Assembly (NCBI GenBank): GCA_002434305.1
Contig: DJJU01000004.1
Span: 38,453 to 102,452, forward strand
Direction: 5' to 3'
DNA: 64,000 nucleotides
DNA from: Alicycliphilus sp. UBA6560
GTDB taxonomy: Bacteria > Pseudomonadota > Gammaproteobacteria > Burkholderiales > Burkholderiaceae_C
The notes under the pieces are model-generated. The model saw only the letters and a program-made list of their open reading frames with translations, was not told the origin of the DNA and searched no databases. The stretch's first letter is position 1; every line of letters starts with the position of its first letter. Below, in pieces: positions 24,639-32,379 of the stretch. The translations under genes were made by a program, and so were the position numbers.

Positions 24639-25625
24639 CTACTTCAACCAGCCGCGCTTGCGGAAATACAGCATGGGCCCTACGGCGCTGGCGATCATCA
24701 GCGCGATGACGTAGGCATAGCCGTACTGCCACTCCAGCTCCGGCATGATGCGGAAGTTCATGCCGTAGACGCTGGCGATCAGGGTCGGCGGCAGCAGGGC
24801 CACGCTGGCCACCGAGAAGATCTTGATGATCTTGTTCTGGTTGATGTTCAGGAAGCCGACCAGCGCGTCCATCAGGAAGTTGATCTTGTCGAACAGGAAC
24901 TGCGTGTGGCTGTCCAGTGACTCGATGTCGCGCAGGATTTGGCGCGCATCCTCGAACTGCTCGGCCCCCAGCATCTTGCTGCGCATCATGAAGCTGACGG
25001 CGCGGCGGGTGTCCAGCATGTTGCGACGGATGCGGCCGTTCAGGTCTTCCTGCCAGGCGATGTCGGCCAGCACGCTCTGCGCGTAGTCGTCGGTCACGTT
25101 GCCATCGAGCACCCGCACGCTGACGGTTTTCAGGTCGTCGTAGATGCCCTCCAGCGTGTCGGCGGAGTATTCGACGTCGGTGTCGAACAGCGCCAGCAGC
25201 ACCTCCTTGGCGTCCTCGATCAGGCCAGGGGCGCGCCGCGCGCGCATGCGCAGCAGGCGAAAGACGGGAATGTCTTCCGCGTGGATGGAAAAGAGTACGC
25301 CGCAGCTTTTGAGCTCGGTGTTGTGCTGGTTCAGGATGAAGGCCACGCGCACGCTGCGTGGCTCGTCGTCGTCATCGACCAGGAAATCGCTGCGAAGATG
25401 CAGCTCGCCGTTGTCTTCTTCGTAGAAACGGGCGGACTCTTCGATGTCCTCGTCCATCACGTCCTCAGGGATGGACAGGCCGTAGTGCTGCTTGATCCAG
25501 CGCTTTTCTTCCAGCGTGGGCGACTGCAGGTCCACCCAGATGGGCTGGAAGCGCTTGAGCTCCTCCAGCGACTCGATTTCTTCCTGGACCAGCCGGCCGT
25601 TGGCGAGCGAAAAGATGTTGAGCAT
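24639..25625 (-). CDS. corA: Magnesium/cobalt transporter CorA
   Basis: 328 aa. A large acidic cytoplasmic funnel (e.g. DVMDEDIEESARFYEEDNGELHL) precedes two C-terminal membrane helices, the first ending in the selectivity motif SVYGMNF. It mediates Mg2+ (and Co2+/Ni2+) uptake as a pentamer. The ATG at 25625 is the family start. A roughly 165-nt leader contains a short ORF with its own ribosome site (25720-25743), suggesting leader-peptide or attenuation control. Confidence 0.95.
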   Translation of the reverse strand: MLNIFSLANGRLVQEEIESLEELKRFQPIWVDLQSPTLEEKRWIKQHYGLSIPEDVMDEDIEESARFYEEDNGELHLRSDFLVDDDDEPRSVRVAFILNQHNTELKSCGVLFSIHAEDIPVFRLLRMRARRAPGLIEDAKEVLLALFDTDVEYSADTLEGIYDDLKTVSVRVLDGNVTDDYAQSVLADIAWQEDLNGRIRRNMLDTRRAVSFMMRSKMLGAEQFEDARQILRDIESLDSHTQFLFDKINFLMDALVGFLNINQNKIIKIFSVASVALLPPTLIASVYGMNFRIMPELEWQYGYAYVIALMIASAVGPMLYFRKRGWLK

Positions 25626-25719
25626 GGCTCGCACTCCTTGGTGTTCTTGGCGTTTGCGGGGGATGGGGTGGGGTGCTTTCAACCCCCTGCAGGCCGGCGG
25701 CAGTGCGGGAGGGTGAAAG

Positions 25720-25743
25720 CTACCGACTCGGGTAGCCTTCCAT
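25720..25743 (-). CDS. Upstream short ORF (7 codons, MEGYPSR) in corA leader
   Basis: On the minus strand an AGGAG ribosome site is followed at normal spacing by an ATG and seven codons, MEGYPSR, then TAG. The codons overlap an inverted repeat (GGCTACC/GGTAGC), so ribosome position could change RNA folding. A -10-like CATAAT lies about 55 nt upstream (25798-25803). Whether it is translated is inferred, not shown. Confidence 0.45.
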   Translation of the reverse strand: MEGYPSR

Positions 25744-25841
25744 GGCGTCTGTCTCCTGGGTGATGGGCGTATCTGCCGCGGGTGCGGCGAGCTTGAAATT
25801 ATGGCATCGGCACAGGTATCGCGCGGGCTGCAGAAAGTCCG

Positions 25842-26549
25842 TCACCGCGGCGTGTGCCGCGCCAGCGCCAGGGCGCCGCAAAGGTCGGCCCAGGCGGCCG
25901 CCTTGGCCTGCGGGGCGCGCAACAGGTAGGCCGGGTCGTAGCTGACCACGGCAGGCGTGCCGTCCGCCAGCCGGTGCGTGCCGGCGCGCAGCCGGGCCAG
26001 CGGCTCGGGGCTGCCCAGCACGGCGCGCGCCGCCCCCAGGCCCAGGAGCAGCACCATGGGCGGGCGCAGCGCGGCCAGAGTCTCGGCCAGGGTGGCGGCG
26101 GACTTGTCGCCCGCGGCCGGTGCGCGCACCAGGGCGGCCAGCTGCGTGCCGGGCTGGTGGTGCAGGCGCATGGCGCGCAGCATGTTGTCCAGCAGGCGGC
26201 CGGCGTCGCCAGACAGCGGGTCGGCGGCGTCGGCGCACTCCAGGACCACCAGCCAGCCGCTGCCGGGCGTGGCGCCCTCGCCGCCCTGTGCGTAGGGAGC
26301 GACGGGCGGGGCCAGCAGCACGGCGGCGTCGCTTGGGAGCGCTGCGGAGGCCGGTGCGGGCGCCAAGGCCTCCGGCGCCGGTGCAGGCGGGGGTGCGGGG
26401 CGGGGCGCAGTTACCGGGGAGGCGGGCGCGGCCACCGGAGCCGGCACCGGCGCGGGTGGCGGTGTGCGAGCAGGTGCAGGCGCGGTGAACAGGGTGATGC
26501 CCATCTCCTGCAGCATGGCGCGTTGGCGTTTGTCCAGGTGCAGGGTCAT
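25842..26549 (-). CDS. Uracil-DNA glycosylase-like protein, catalytic motifs degenerate
   Basis: 235 aa. After a ~90-residue Pro/Ala-rich N-terminal half, the C-terminal part resembles the UDG superfamily (family 4/5 style): GDAGRLLDNMLRAM, MVLLLGLGAARAVLG, and YDPAYLLRAPQAKAAAWADL. The usual GEAPG motif is replaced by LECADAADPL, and the HPS/HPA motif by YDPA, so normal uracil excision is doubtful. It lies 61 bp downstream of rimI on the same strand (tsaB-rimI-this gene), an arrangement I associate with Burkholderiales. Confidence 0.6.
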   Translation of the reverse strand: MTLHLDKRQRAMLQEMGITLFTAPAPARTPPPAPVPAPVAAPASPVTAPRPAPPPAPAPEALAPAPASAALPSDAAVLLAPPVAPYAQGGEGATPGSGWLVVLECADAADPLSGDAGRLLDNMLRAMRLHHQPGTQLAALVRAPAAGDKSAATLAETLAALRPPMVLLLGLGAARAVLGSPEPLARLRAGTHRLADGTPAVVSYDPAYLLRAPQAKAAAWADLCGALALARHTPR

Positions 26550-26610
26550 TGGATAACCTCCGTGCTTCGAACTGCAGTGCGAGCTTGCTTGGGGCGGCCC
26601 GGCGTGGCGC

Positions 26611-27093
26611 TCATAGCGGCAGGCTCATGACGATCGCGTCCTCGCGCTGGCCGTTCTCGGCCGGGTAGTAGTGCTTGCGCTCACCCACGCGGCAGTAGCC
26701 GTGGCGGTGGTAGATCTGCTGCGCACGCAGGTTGCTGGCGCGCACCTCCAGCCACAGCCACTGCGCGCCCTGGGCGCGCGCCCACAGGGCCAGCGCATCC
26801 AGCAGCAGATGGGCCCAGCCCTGGCGCTGGTGGCGGGGGGCGACGGTGATGTTGAGCAGGTGCGCCTCGTCCACGCCGCGCATGGCGATGAAGTAGCCCA
26901 GCAGTTCGTCCTGCGCCATGAGCAGCTGGCATTGGTAGCCGGCGGCCATGGCGTCGATGAAGTTGCCGCGTGTCCAGGGGTGGGTGTAGGCGCTGGTCTC
27001 CACGGCCATCAGCAGATCCAGCCGCGCGGGGGTGAGCGGCTCCAGGTGGGCCTGGATGGGCGCAGTGGCGCCAGTGGGGGCGAGAGCGCTCAT
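26611..27093 (-). CDS. rimI: Ribosomal protein S18-alanine N-acetyltransferase
   Basis: 160 aa GNAT acetyltransferase. The acetyl-CoA loop VAPRHQRQGWAHLLLDAL (Q/RxxGxG/A pattern) and WLEVRASNLRAQQIYHRHGY are typical of RimI. The overlap of its ATG with the tsaB stop (ATGA, 27090-27093) supports the call, since rimI and tsaB are often joined. It acetylates the N-terminus of ribosomal protein S18 in E. coli. Confidence 0.92.
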   Translation of the reverse strand: MSALAPTGATAPIQAHLEPLTPARLDLLMAVETSAYTHPWTRGNFIDAMAAGYQCQLLMAQDELLGYFIAMRGVDEAHLLNITVAPRHQRQGWAHLLLDALALWARAQGAQWLWLEVRASNLRAQQIYHRHGYCRVGERKHYYPAENGQREDAIVMSLPL

Positions 27094-27803
27094 GGCCTGG
27101 CTGCGGCGCGGCGCGCGGCCTCGCGCTCGGCGGTGGTTTGGGCCACCTTGTCGCGTATATAGCGCGGCAGGGCGGCGTCGGCCGCTACGTCCGCACCTTC
27201 AGCCAGCAGCGCGGGCGCCAGGCGTAGCAGGGCCGCACCGGTGGGGCGTGCCGGCAGGTGCGGCGCGTCAGGCGCCAGGCGTTCGCCATAGGCGGCCCGG
27301 GCGTTGCCGGCCACCACGAAGCCCTCGGGCACGGCGATGGCCTGGGGCGCGGACAGGCCGAAGTCCGGCGGGTACGACCAGTGGCCGGACAGGGCGTCGC
27401 CCAGCCATTCGCAGGGTGCCCAATACACCTCGTCCATGCGGGCATCCAGCGTGGCCAGCACGCGTGTGCAGCCGTGCTCGGCCCGAGCCTGCTCGGCCAC
27501 GGCCAACAGCGTGTCCACCGGCAGCACCGGGACGCCCCGGCCGCCGCGCGCTCCGTAGGCCAGGCCCTGGGCCACGGAGCAGGCGGTGCGCAGCCCTGTG
27601 AACGAGCCAGGCCCGCGGCCGAAGACCACGGCGTCCAGCGTGTCGAAGGACAACCCGGCCTGCAGCAGCAGCGTGCGGATGGCCGTGATCAGCGTGGTGG
27701 AGGCCTGCGCCCCCCCGGGCGCCTCGTGCTCCAGCACCTGGCTGCCGTGCTGCACGGCAAGGGACAGGATGTCGGTGCTGGTATCGAAGGCAAGCAGATT
27801 CAT
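27090..27803 (-). CDS. tsaB: tRNA threonylcarbamoyladenosine biosynthesis protein TsaB
   Basis: 237 aa. The ASKHA-fold start NLLAFDTSTDILSLAV and the FGRGPGSFTGLRTACSVAQGLA motif identify TsaB (YeaZ), the partner of TsaD in forming t6A37 on ANN-decoding tRNAs. Sua5 at 32380 supplies the earlier step. On the minus strand GATAAT ends 9 nt before the ATG, suggesting a leaderless or very short leader transcript. Divergent from dacB. Confidence 0.94.
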   Translation of the reverse strand: MNLLAFDTSTDILSLAVQHGSQVLEHEAPGGAQASTTLITAIRTLLLQAGLSFDTLDAVVFGRGPGSFTGLRTACSVAQGLAYGARGGRGVPVLPVDTLLAVAEQARAEHGCTRVLATLDARMDEVYWAPCEWLGDALSGHWSYPPDFGLSAPQAIAVPEGFVVAGNARAAYGERLAPDAPHLPARPTGAALLRLAPALLAEGADVAADAALPRYIRDKVAQTTAEREAARRAAARP

Positions 27804-27812
27804 GGCACTGCG

Positions 27813-27818
27813 ATTATC
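27813..27818 (-). promoter_or_regulatory. tsaB -10 box, leaderless arrangement
   Basis: GATAAT on the minus strand ends 9 nt before the tsaB ATG at 27803. Confidence 0.45.
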
Positions 27819-27852
27819 GGCGGGCGTGTCGGCGTGCGCGCTGCGGGGGCTC

Positions 27853-27858
27853 TAGACT
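27853..27858 (+). promoter_or_regulatory. dacB -10 box, leaderless arrangement
   Basis: TAGACT (in CTAGACT) ends 8 nt before the dacB ATG at 27867. Confidence 0.4.
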
Positions 27859-27866
27859 TTGTGCGT

Positions 27867-29324
27867 ATGCACGTGTCCCGTTTCCTGTCCGCGCGCCGGT
27901 CTCTCTGCCTTGTGGCCTGCGCGGCCGCCTTCCTGACCCCGGCCCTGGGCGCCCGCGAGGCGCAGCCTGCGGCCCAGCCGTTGCCCGCGGCGGTGGAGGC
28001 CGCGCTGCAGCGCGCCAAGGTGCCACGCGAGGCACTGGCTGCCGTGGTCATCGACGTGGAGGGCGCCAAGCCGCGCCTGTCCCTGCAGGGCGACGTGCCG
28101 GCCAACCCGGCGTCGGTCATGAAGCTGGTCACCACCTATGCGGCGCTGGAGATGCTGGGCCCAGCCTTCACCTGGGAAACGCCGGTGTACCTGGACGCCC
28201 AGCCCCAGGGCGGCAGCCTGCGCGGCAACGTCTACATCAAGGGCCAGGGCGACCCCCGGCTGGTGGTCGAGCGGCTGTGGCTGCTGATGCGCCGCCTGCG
28301 GGCGCAGGGCATCTCGGTGATCGTGGGCGACATCGTGCTGGACCGCAGCGCCTTCGCCGTGCCGGCGCACGACGCGGCGCTGTTCGACGGCGAGCCCTGG
28401 CGGCCCTACAACGTGGCGCCCGACGCGCTGCTGCTGAACTTCAAGTCGCTGACCCTCGGCTTCGTACCGGATGAGGCCGCCGGCGTGGCCCGCGTGAGCC
28501 ACGAGCCGCCGCTGGCGCAGCTGGAGCTGCCGGACAGCGTGCCGCTGGCACCGGCCGGCACGGCCTGCGGCGACTGGCGCGCCGGGCTGCGCGCCGACTT
28601 CACCCAGGCCACCCGCGTGGCCCTGGCGGGCAGCTACCCGGCGGCCTGCGGCGAACGCCAGTGGAGCGTGGCGCCTGCCGACCCGCAGGGCTATGCCGCC
28701 CGCGCCATCGAAGGCATGTGGCGCGAGCTGGGCGGCAAGCTCACGGGCCAGGTGCGAGACGGGCGGGTGCCGGCGGGCTTGGCGCCGGCGTTCTCCACCA
28801 GCTCGCCGGCGCTGGCCGAGGTCGTGCGCGACATCAACAAGTACAGCAACAACGTGATGACGCAGCAGCTGTTCCTGACGCTGGCGCTGCAGCGCACCGG
28901 CCAGGGTAGCCCGCAGGCCGCGCGCGACGTGCTGGGCCGCTGGTGGGACGAGCGTGTGGGCCTGCCCGGCACGCTGGTGGTGGACAACGGCGCCGGGCTG
29001 AGCCGCGAGGGGCGTATCAGCGCCCGGGCACTGGCGCGCATGCTGCGACTGGCCTGGGCCTCGCCGGTCATGCCCGAGTTCGTGTCCTCCATGCCCATCA
29101 TGGGCGTGGACGGCACGCTGCGCCGGCGTCCAGGCCAGGCCTCGGGCACGGCGCACCTGAAGACCGGCACGCTGCGCGACGTGACGGCCATCGCCGGCTA
29201 TGTGCTGGGCGCCAGCGGGCGGCGCCATGTGCTGGTGGCCATCGTCAACCACCCGAACGCTCCGGCGGCGCGTCCGGCGCTGGACGCGCTGGTGGACTGG
29301 GCGCGGCGCGACACGGAAAAATAA
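27867..29324 (+). CDS. dacB: D-alanyl-D-alanine carboxypeptidase/endopeptidase (PBP4 type)
   Basis: 485 aa periplasmic low-molecular-weight penicillin-binding protein of the S13 family, trimming peptidoglycan side chains. A signal peptide ends near TPALGARE. The catalytic triad motifs are present: SxxK as ASVMKLVTTYAALE, SxN as KYSNNVMTQQ, and KTG as HLKTGTLRDV. The inserted domain between SxxK and SxN is typical of class C PBP4. Start ATG at 27867. Confidence 0.95.
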   Translation: MHVSRFLSARRSLCLVACAAAFLTPALGAREAQPAAQPLPAAVEAALQRAKVPREALAAVVIDVEGAKPRLSLQGDVPANPASVMKLVTTYAALEMLGPAFTWETPVYLDAQPQGGSLRGNVYIKGQGDPRLVVERLWLLMRRLRAQGISVIVGDIVLDRSAFAVPAHDAALFDGEPWRPYNVAPDALLLNFKSLTLGFVPDEAAGVARVSHEPPLAQLELPDSVPLAPAGTACGDWRAGLRADFTQATRVALAGSYPAACGERQWSVAPADPQGYAARAIEGMWRELGGKLTGQVRDGRVPAGLAPAFSTSSPALAEVVRDINKYSNNVMTQQLFLTLALQRTGQGSPQAARDVLGRWWDERVGLPGTLVVDNGAGLSREGRISARALARMLRLAWASPVMPEFVSSMPIMGVDGTLRRRPGQASGTAHLKTGTLRDVTAIAGYVLGASGRRHVLVAIVNHPNAPAARPALDALVDWARRDTEK

Positions 29325-29386
29325 GGCGGCAAGCGGCCGTTTTTGGTGTTTTCCCGCTCCTGAGGGTTGCCGCGGGGCAGTATTAT

Positions 29387-29418
29387 TTGGTGAAATAAAC
29401 GAACGTTCGTGCTATTTT
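29387..29418 (+). promoter_or_regulatory. Promoter with perfect 12-bp palindromic operator
   Basis: ACGAACGTTCGT (29399-29410) is a perfect palindrome lying just before TATTTT (29413-29418, with an extended TG) and after a TTGGTG -35-like box. Such placement is typical of a repressor site, perhaps for a TetR-type regulator. It controls the SGNH lipoprotein gene at 29450. Confidence 0.5.
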
Positions 29419-29449
29419 GCAAAAACAAACTTCCTCACAGGAGCATCTG

Positions 29450-30583
29450 ATGAAATTTCGCATGCACTGGGCGGCCGCTGCCGCTGCCGCTACTTTGCTG
29501 GTCGCCTGTGGCGGCGGCGGTGCCGACACCACGCCTGTCGCGCAGGTAACGTCCGTCAAGGTGGCGGGCGACAGCCTGGCCGACAGCGGCACCTTTGGCA
29601 TCAAGTTCACCGTGCAGGGCACCGCGGCCACGGGCGCGGGCTCCACGCCCATCTGGCCCGAGCGCGTGGCCACCAGCTACGGCCAGACGCTGTGCCCGCA
29701 CTACGACCTGACCAGTGGCGCCGTCAACACCCGCGCCAGCTGCACCAACTACGCCGTGGGTGGCGGTGCCATCAACTACTTCAAGTCGCCCAATGCGCCG
29801 CAGTCCATCACGCGCCAGCTGGCCGACATGGGTGCGGCCGGCTACGGCGCTGGCGACCTGGTGCTGGTCGACGGTGGCGGCAACGATGCCGCGGACCTGA
29901 TCGGCGCCTACCTGGGTGCGCCCAGGGATGGCGGAGCCGCCTACGCGGTGCTGCTGGGCACGGTGCTGGACGCGGCCACCGTGCAGCAGCTGCTGGCCGG
30001 CGGCGCCGCGGGCCTGGCGCAGGCGGGCGGGGCCTACATGCAGGCGCTGGCCGTGCGCTTTGCCGGCGCCATCAAGGCCCAGGCACTGGACAAGGGTGCG
30101 CCGCGCGTGGCCGTGCTGAACATGCCCGGCGTGACGCTGACGCCCAAGTTCCGCATGGTGCTGGCCTCCGTCGCCCAGGCCAATGGCCAGCCTGCCGCGG
30201 CCCAGGCCGAGAAGCTGTTCGACGGCTGGGTGCAGGCCTTCAACGCCAAGCTGGCCGAGCAGTTCGCCGGCGACAAGCGCGTGGCCGTGGTGGACTTTTA
30301 TGCCTCCTTCAAGGACCAGTCCGAGCACCCCGCGCAGTACTCCTACGACAACGTGACCACGCCCGCGTGCCCGATCACCGGTGTGGACGGCAGCGGCCTG
30401 CCCACCTACACCTTCCCGACCTGCACGGCGGCTGCCCTGTCGGCCAACCCGCCGGCCGGCGCCACCGGGCCGGGCTGGTGGGAGCACTATGCCTTCTCCG
30501 ACTCCTTCCACCCCACGCCGTATGCGCACCAGCTCATGGGCCAGCTCGTTTCGCGCTCGCTGTCACAGGCCGGCTGGCTGTGA
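29450..30583 (+). CDS. SGNH/GDSL hydrolase lipoprotein
   Basis: 377 aa. Lipobox LVAC with Cys20, then a Gly-rich linker. Block I VAGDSLADSGTFG carries the nucleophile Ser42; block III is GGGNDAAD and block V is SDSFHPTPYAHQLMG with the catalytic His. It is therefore a complete SGNH esterase/lipase, anchored to a membrane by its lipid. Ribosome site AGGAG precedes the ATG at 29450. It is followed 37 bp later by the OmpW-type gene. The natural ester substrate is unknown. Confidence 0.88.
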   Translation: MKFRMHWAAAAAAATLLVACGGGGADTTPVAQVTSVKVAGDSLADSGTFGIKFTVQGTAATGAGSTPIWPERVATSYGQTLCPHYDLTSGAVNTRASCTNYAVGGGAINYFKSPNAPQSITRQLADMGAAGYGAGDLVLVDGGGNDAADLIGAYLGAPRDGGAAYAVLLGTVLDAATVQQLLAGGAAGLAQAGGAYMQALAVRFAGAIKAQALDKGAPRVAVLNMPGVTLTPKFRMVLASVAQANGQPAAAQAEKLFDGWVQAFNAKLAEQFAGDKRVAVVDFYASFKDQSEHPAQYSYDNVTTPACPITGVDGSGLPTYTFPTCTAAALSANPPAGATGPGWWEHYAFSDSFHPTPYAHQLMGQLVSRSLSQAGWL

Positions 30584-30620
30584 TGCTCTGACCTGACCCT
30601 CCAAGCAAGGCAAACTTTTT

Positions 30621-31295
30621 ATGACCAAGCAACTTCTGCAGGCCGGCTGCGCGCTGGCCCTGCTGGCGGCTTTCGGCACCGTCCAGGCCCAGGTGGCCGG
30701 CACCTGGAGCGTGCGCGTGGGTGCCACGCGCATCATGCCGCAGACCCAAAGCGGCGACCTTTCCGAGCCCAGCTTTCCCGGTACCAAGGTAGACGTGGGC
30801 AGCGCCAACGCCCTGACCGGCGGCATCAACTACATGCTGACCGACCACTGGGCGCTGGACCTGCCCCTGGGCCTGCCCTTCAAGCACTCGTTCTATGGCG
30901 ACGGCGCCATCGACGGCGTAGGCAAGCTGGGCCAGACCAAGGTGGTGCCCGCCACGCTGTTTGCGCAGTACCGCTTCGGCGAGCCGACCGCCGCCTTCCG
31001 CCCCTATGTGGGCCTGGGCGTGACCTACAGCAAGTTCTTCAAGAACCGCAGCACGGCGGCGCTGACGGGAGTGACGGGCGGCACGCCCGCCAACCCGACC
31101 ACGGCGAGCATCGACAACAAGTTCGGCCTGACGCCCCAGGTGGGCTTCGTGTGGAACTTCAGCGAGCGCATGTTCCTGGACGTGGCGTACTACAAGAGCT
31201 TCCTGAAGACCACCGCGCACCTGTCCAGCGGCCAGAGCATCGACATGCGCCTGAACCCCAACGTGGTGGCGATCGGGGTGGGCTGGCGCTTCTGA
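30621..31295 (+). CDS. ompW: OmpW family outer membrane protein
   Basis: 224 aa. A signal peptide (cleavage near VQAQ) is followed by an 8-stranded barrel pattern with WSVRVGATRIMPQ near the N-terminus, LTDHWALDLPLGLPFKHSF, FRPYVGLGVTYSKFF and the C-terminal WRF ending used by the BAM complex. OmpW forms a narrow hydrophobic channel for small hydrophobic molecules. Probably co-transcribed with the upstream SGNH hydrolase, which could supply or process its substrate. A strong terminator follows. Confidence 0.9.
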   Translation: MTKQLLQAGCALALLAAFGTVQAQVAGTWSVRVGATRIMPQTQSGDLSEPSFPGTKVDVGSANALTGGINYMLTDHWALDLPLGLPFKHSFYGDGAIDGVGKLGQTKVVPATLFAQYRFGEPTAAFRPYVGLGVTYSKFFKNRSTAALTGVTGGTPANPTTASIDNKFGLTPQVGFVWNFSERMFLDVAYYKSFLKTTAHLSSGQSIDMRLNPNVVAIGVGWRF

Positions 31296-31324
31296 CCGGT
31301 TTTTTCATTACTCCAAGGCTTGAA

Positions 31325-31359
31325 AGGCCGGCTCCCTTGCGGGGCCGGCCTCTTTTTTT
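31325..31359 (+). terminator. Intrinsic terminator after ompW
   Basis: AGGCCGGC (31325-31332) pairs with GCCGGCCT (31344-31351), followed by C and T7. Confidence 0.92.
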
Positions 31360-31393
31360 GGGGTCAGTCAGCGCGGCCCTTGCGGGCCTGGGC

Positions 31394-32347
31394 TTACCAA
31401 CGCTGGCGCACGCGGTCGTAGGCGTAGTTGCCCAGCTGGCGCTGCGCGGACGGTGCCAGGTAGACCTTGTCGGCGAAGACGTAGCGATCGACGTTGGCGC
31501 CCGCGAGCAGGGTGCTGGAGGTGCACAGGGCCGAGTTGACCTCGCCCGCGCCGATGCCGATGCCCGGCCCCGGGTCCACCGAGGTGCACACGGGCCGTTC
31601 GCTGTCTTCGAAACCGTAGGAGCCGGGCGAGCCCTCGAACACGTTCACGTAGTAGGCCGCGTCGATGTACAGGACGTTCTTGCCCATGTCCTCGATGGCC
31701 ACCAGCAGCGCCTGATTGAAGGCGCGGCTGGCGCGGCCGATCAGGTCTTCCTGGCCGATGGCCTTGGCCCAGGGCGAGCGGCTCAGGTCGTAGCTGCCGG
31801 TCATCAGCACGTACTTGGCGCCCGAGTCGACCAGGCGGTGCGCCTGCGCGGCCAGGTCCAGGCCGGCCTGGCGGGCATTGGCCACGTACTGTTCCTCGGT
31901 CTGCGTGCCGGCGCGCACGGCGGCCATGCCGGCGACGATGTCGGACACCCCGGCGCTCAGCAGCACCAGGTCCTTGTCGCCGAAGCGGTGCGTGGCCAGG
32001 AACTGGTCGATCTGCTGCGTCACCGTGGGCGTGGCGGCGTTGCCGGCCGCGTCCGGCGTGGCCGCGACGCGGGCATTGCCCTGCGCATAGGCCAGCCCGC
32101 CGCTGGCCGCGGGCGTCAGCGTGCGCTCGTAGTGCTCGGCCACCTGCAGCGTCCAGTTGTTCACGCTGCCGTCATTGACGGTGTAGCGCGAGCCGGTCTG
32201 GCCCACGTCGGCCAGGCCGTCGCCAAAGGAAATCAGGCGCTCGGGCGTGAGCGCCGACTCGGTGGAACTGGAGCCGCAGGCCGCCAGCAGGGCCGCCGAA
32301 GCGCAGGCCGCTGCCAGCAGGGTGCGACGCATCCAATGTGCTGCCAT
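31394..32347 (-). CDS. SGNH-fold lipoprotein lacking catalytic residues
   Basis: 317 aa. A lipoprotein signal peptide ends LLAAC with Cys24. The fold resembles SGNH hydrolases, but the block I motif is FGDGLADVG (Ser replaced by Gly), the block III motif is SAGVSDIV (the Asn of GxND replaced), and the block V segment is FADKVYLAPSAQ (no His at the DxxH position). It is therefore probably a non-enzymatic member. Good AGGAG-like site (TCGGAGAAAACTCC) before the ATG at 32347. It is convergent with the SGNH-ompW unit, with a terminator between. Confidence 0.8.
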   Translation of the reverse strand: MAAHWMRRTLLAAACASAALLAACGSSSTESALTPERLISFGDGLADVGQTGSRYTVNDGSVNNWTLQVAEHYERTLTPAASGGLAYAQGNARVAATPDAAGNAATPTVTQQIDQFLATHRFGDKDLVLLSAGVSDIVAGMAAVRAGTQTEEQYVANARQAGLDLAAQAHRLVDSGAKYVLMTGSYDLSRSPWAKAIGQEDLIGRASRAFNQALLVAIEDMGKNVLYIDAAYYVNVFEGSPGSYGFEDSERPVCTSVDPGPGIGIGAGEVNSALCTSSTLLAGANVDRYVFADKVYLAPSAQRQLGNYAYDRVRQRW

Positions 32348-32379
32348 GGAGTTTTCTCCGAAAAAAAGTGGAACAGAGT

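Noticed and set aside
25626..25800. M-box magnesium riboswitch in the corA leader
   Set aside because: None of the conserved M-box sequence blocks could be found; only the short ORF and a small hairpin are visible.
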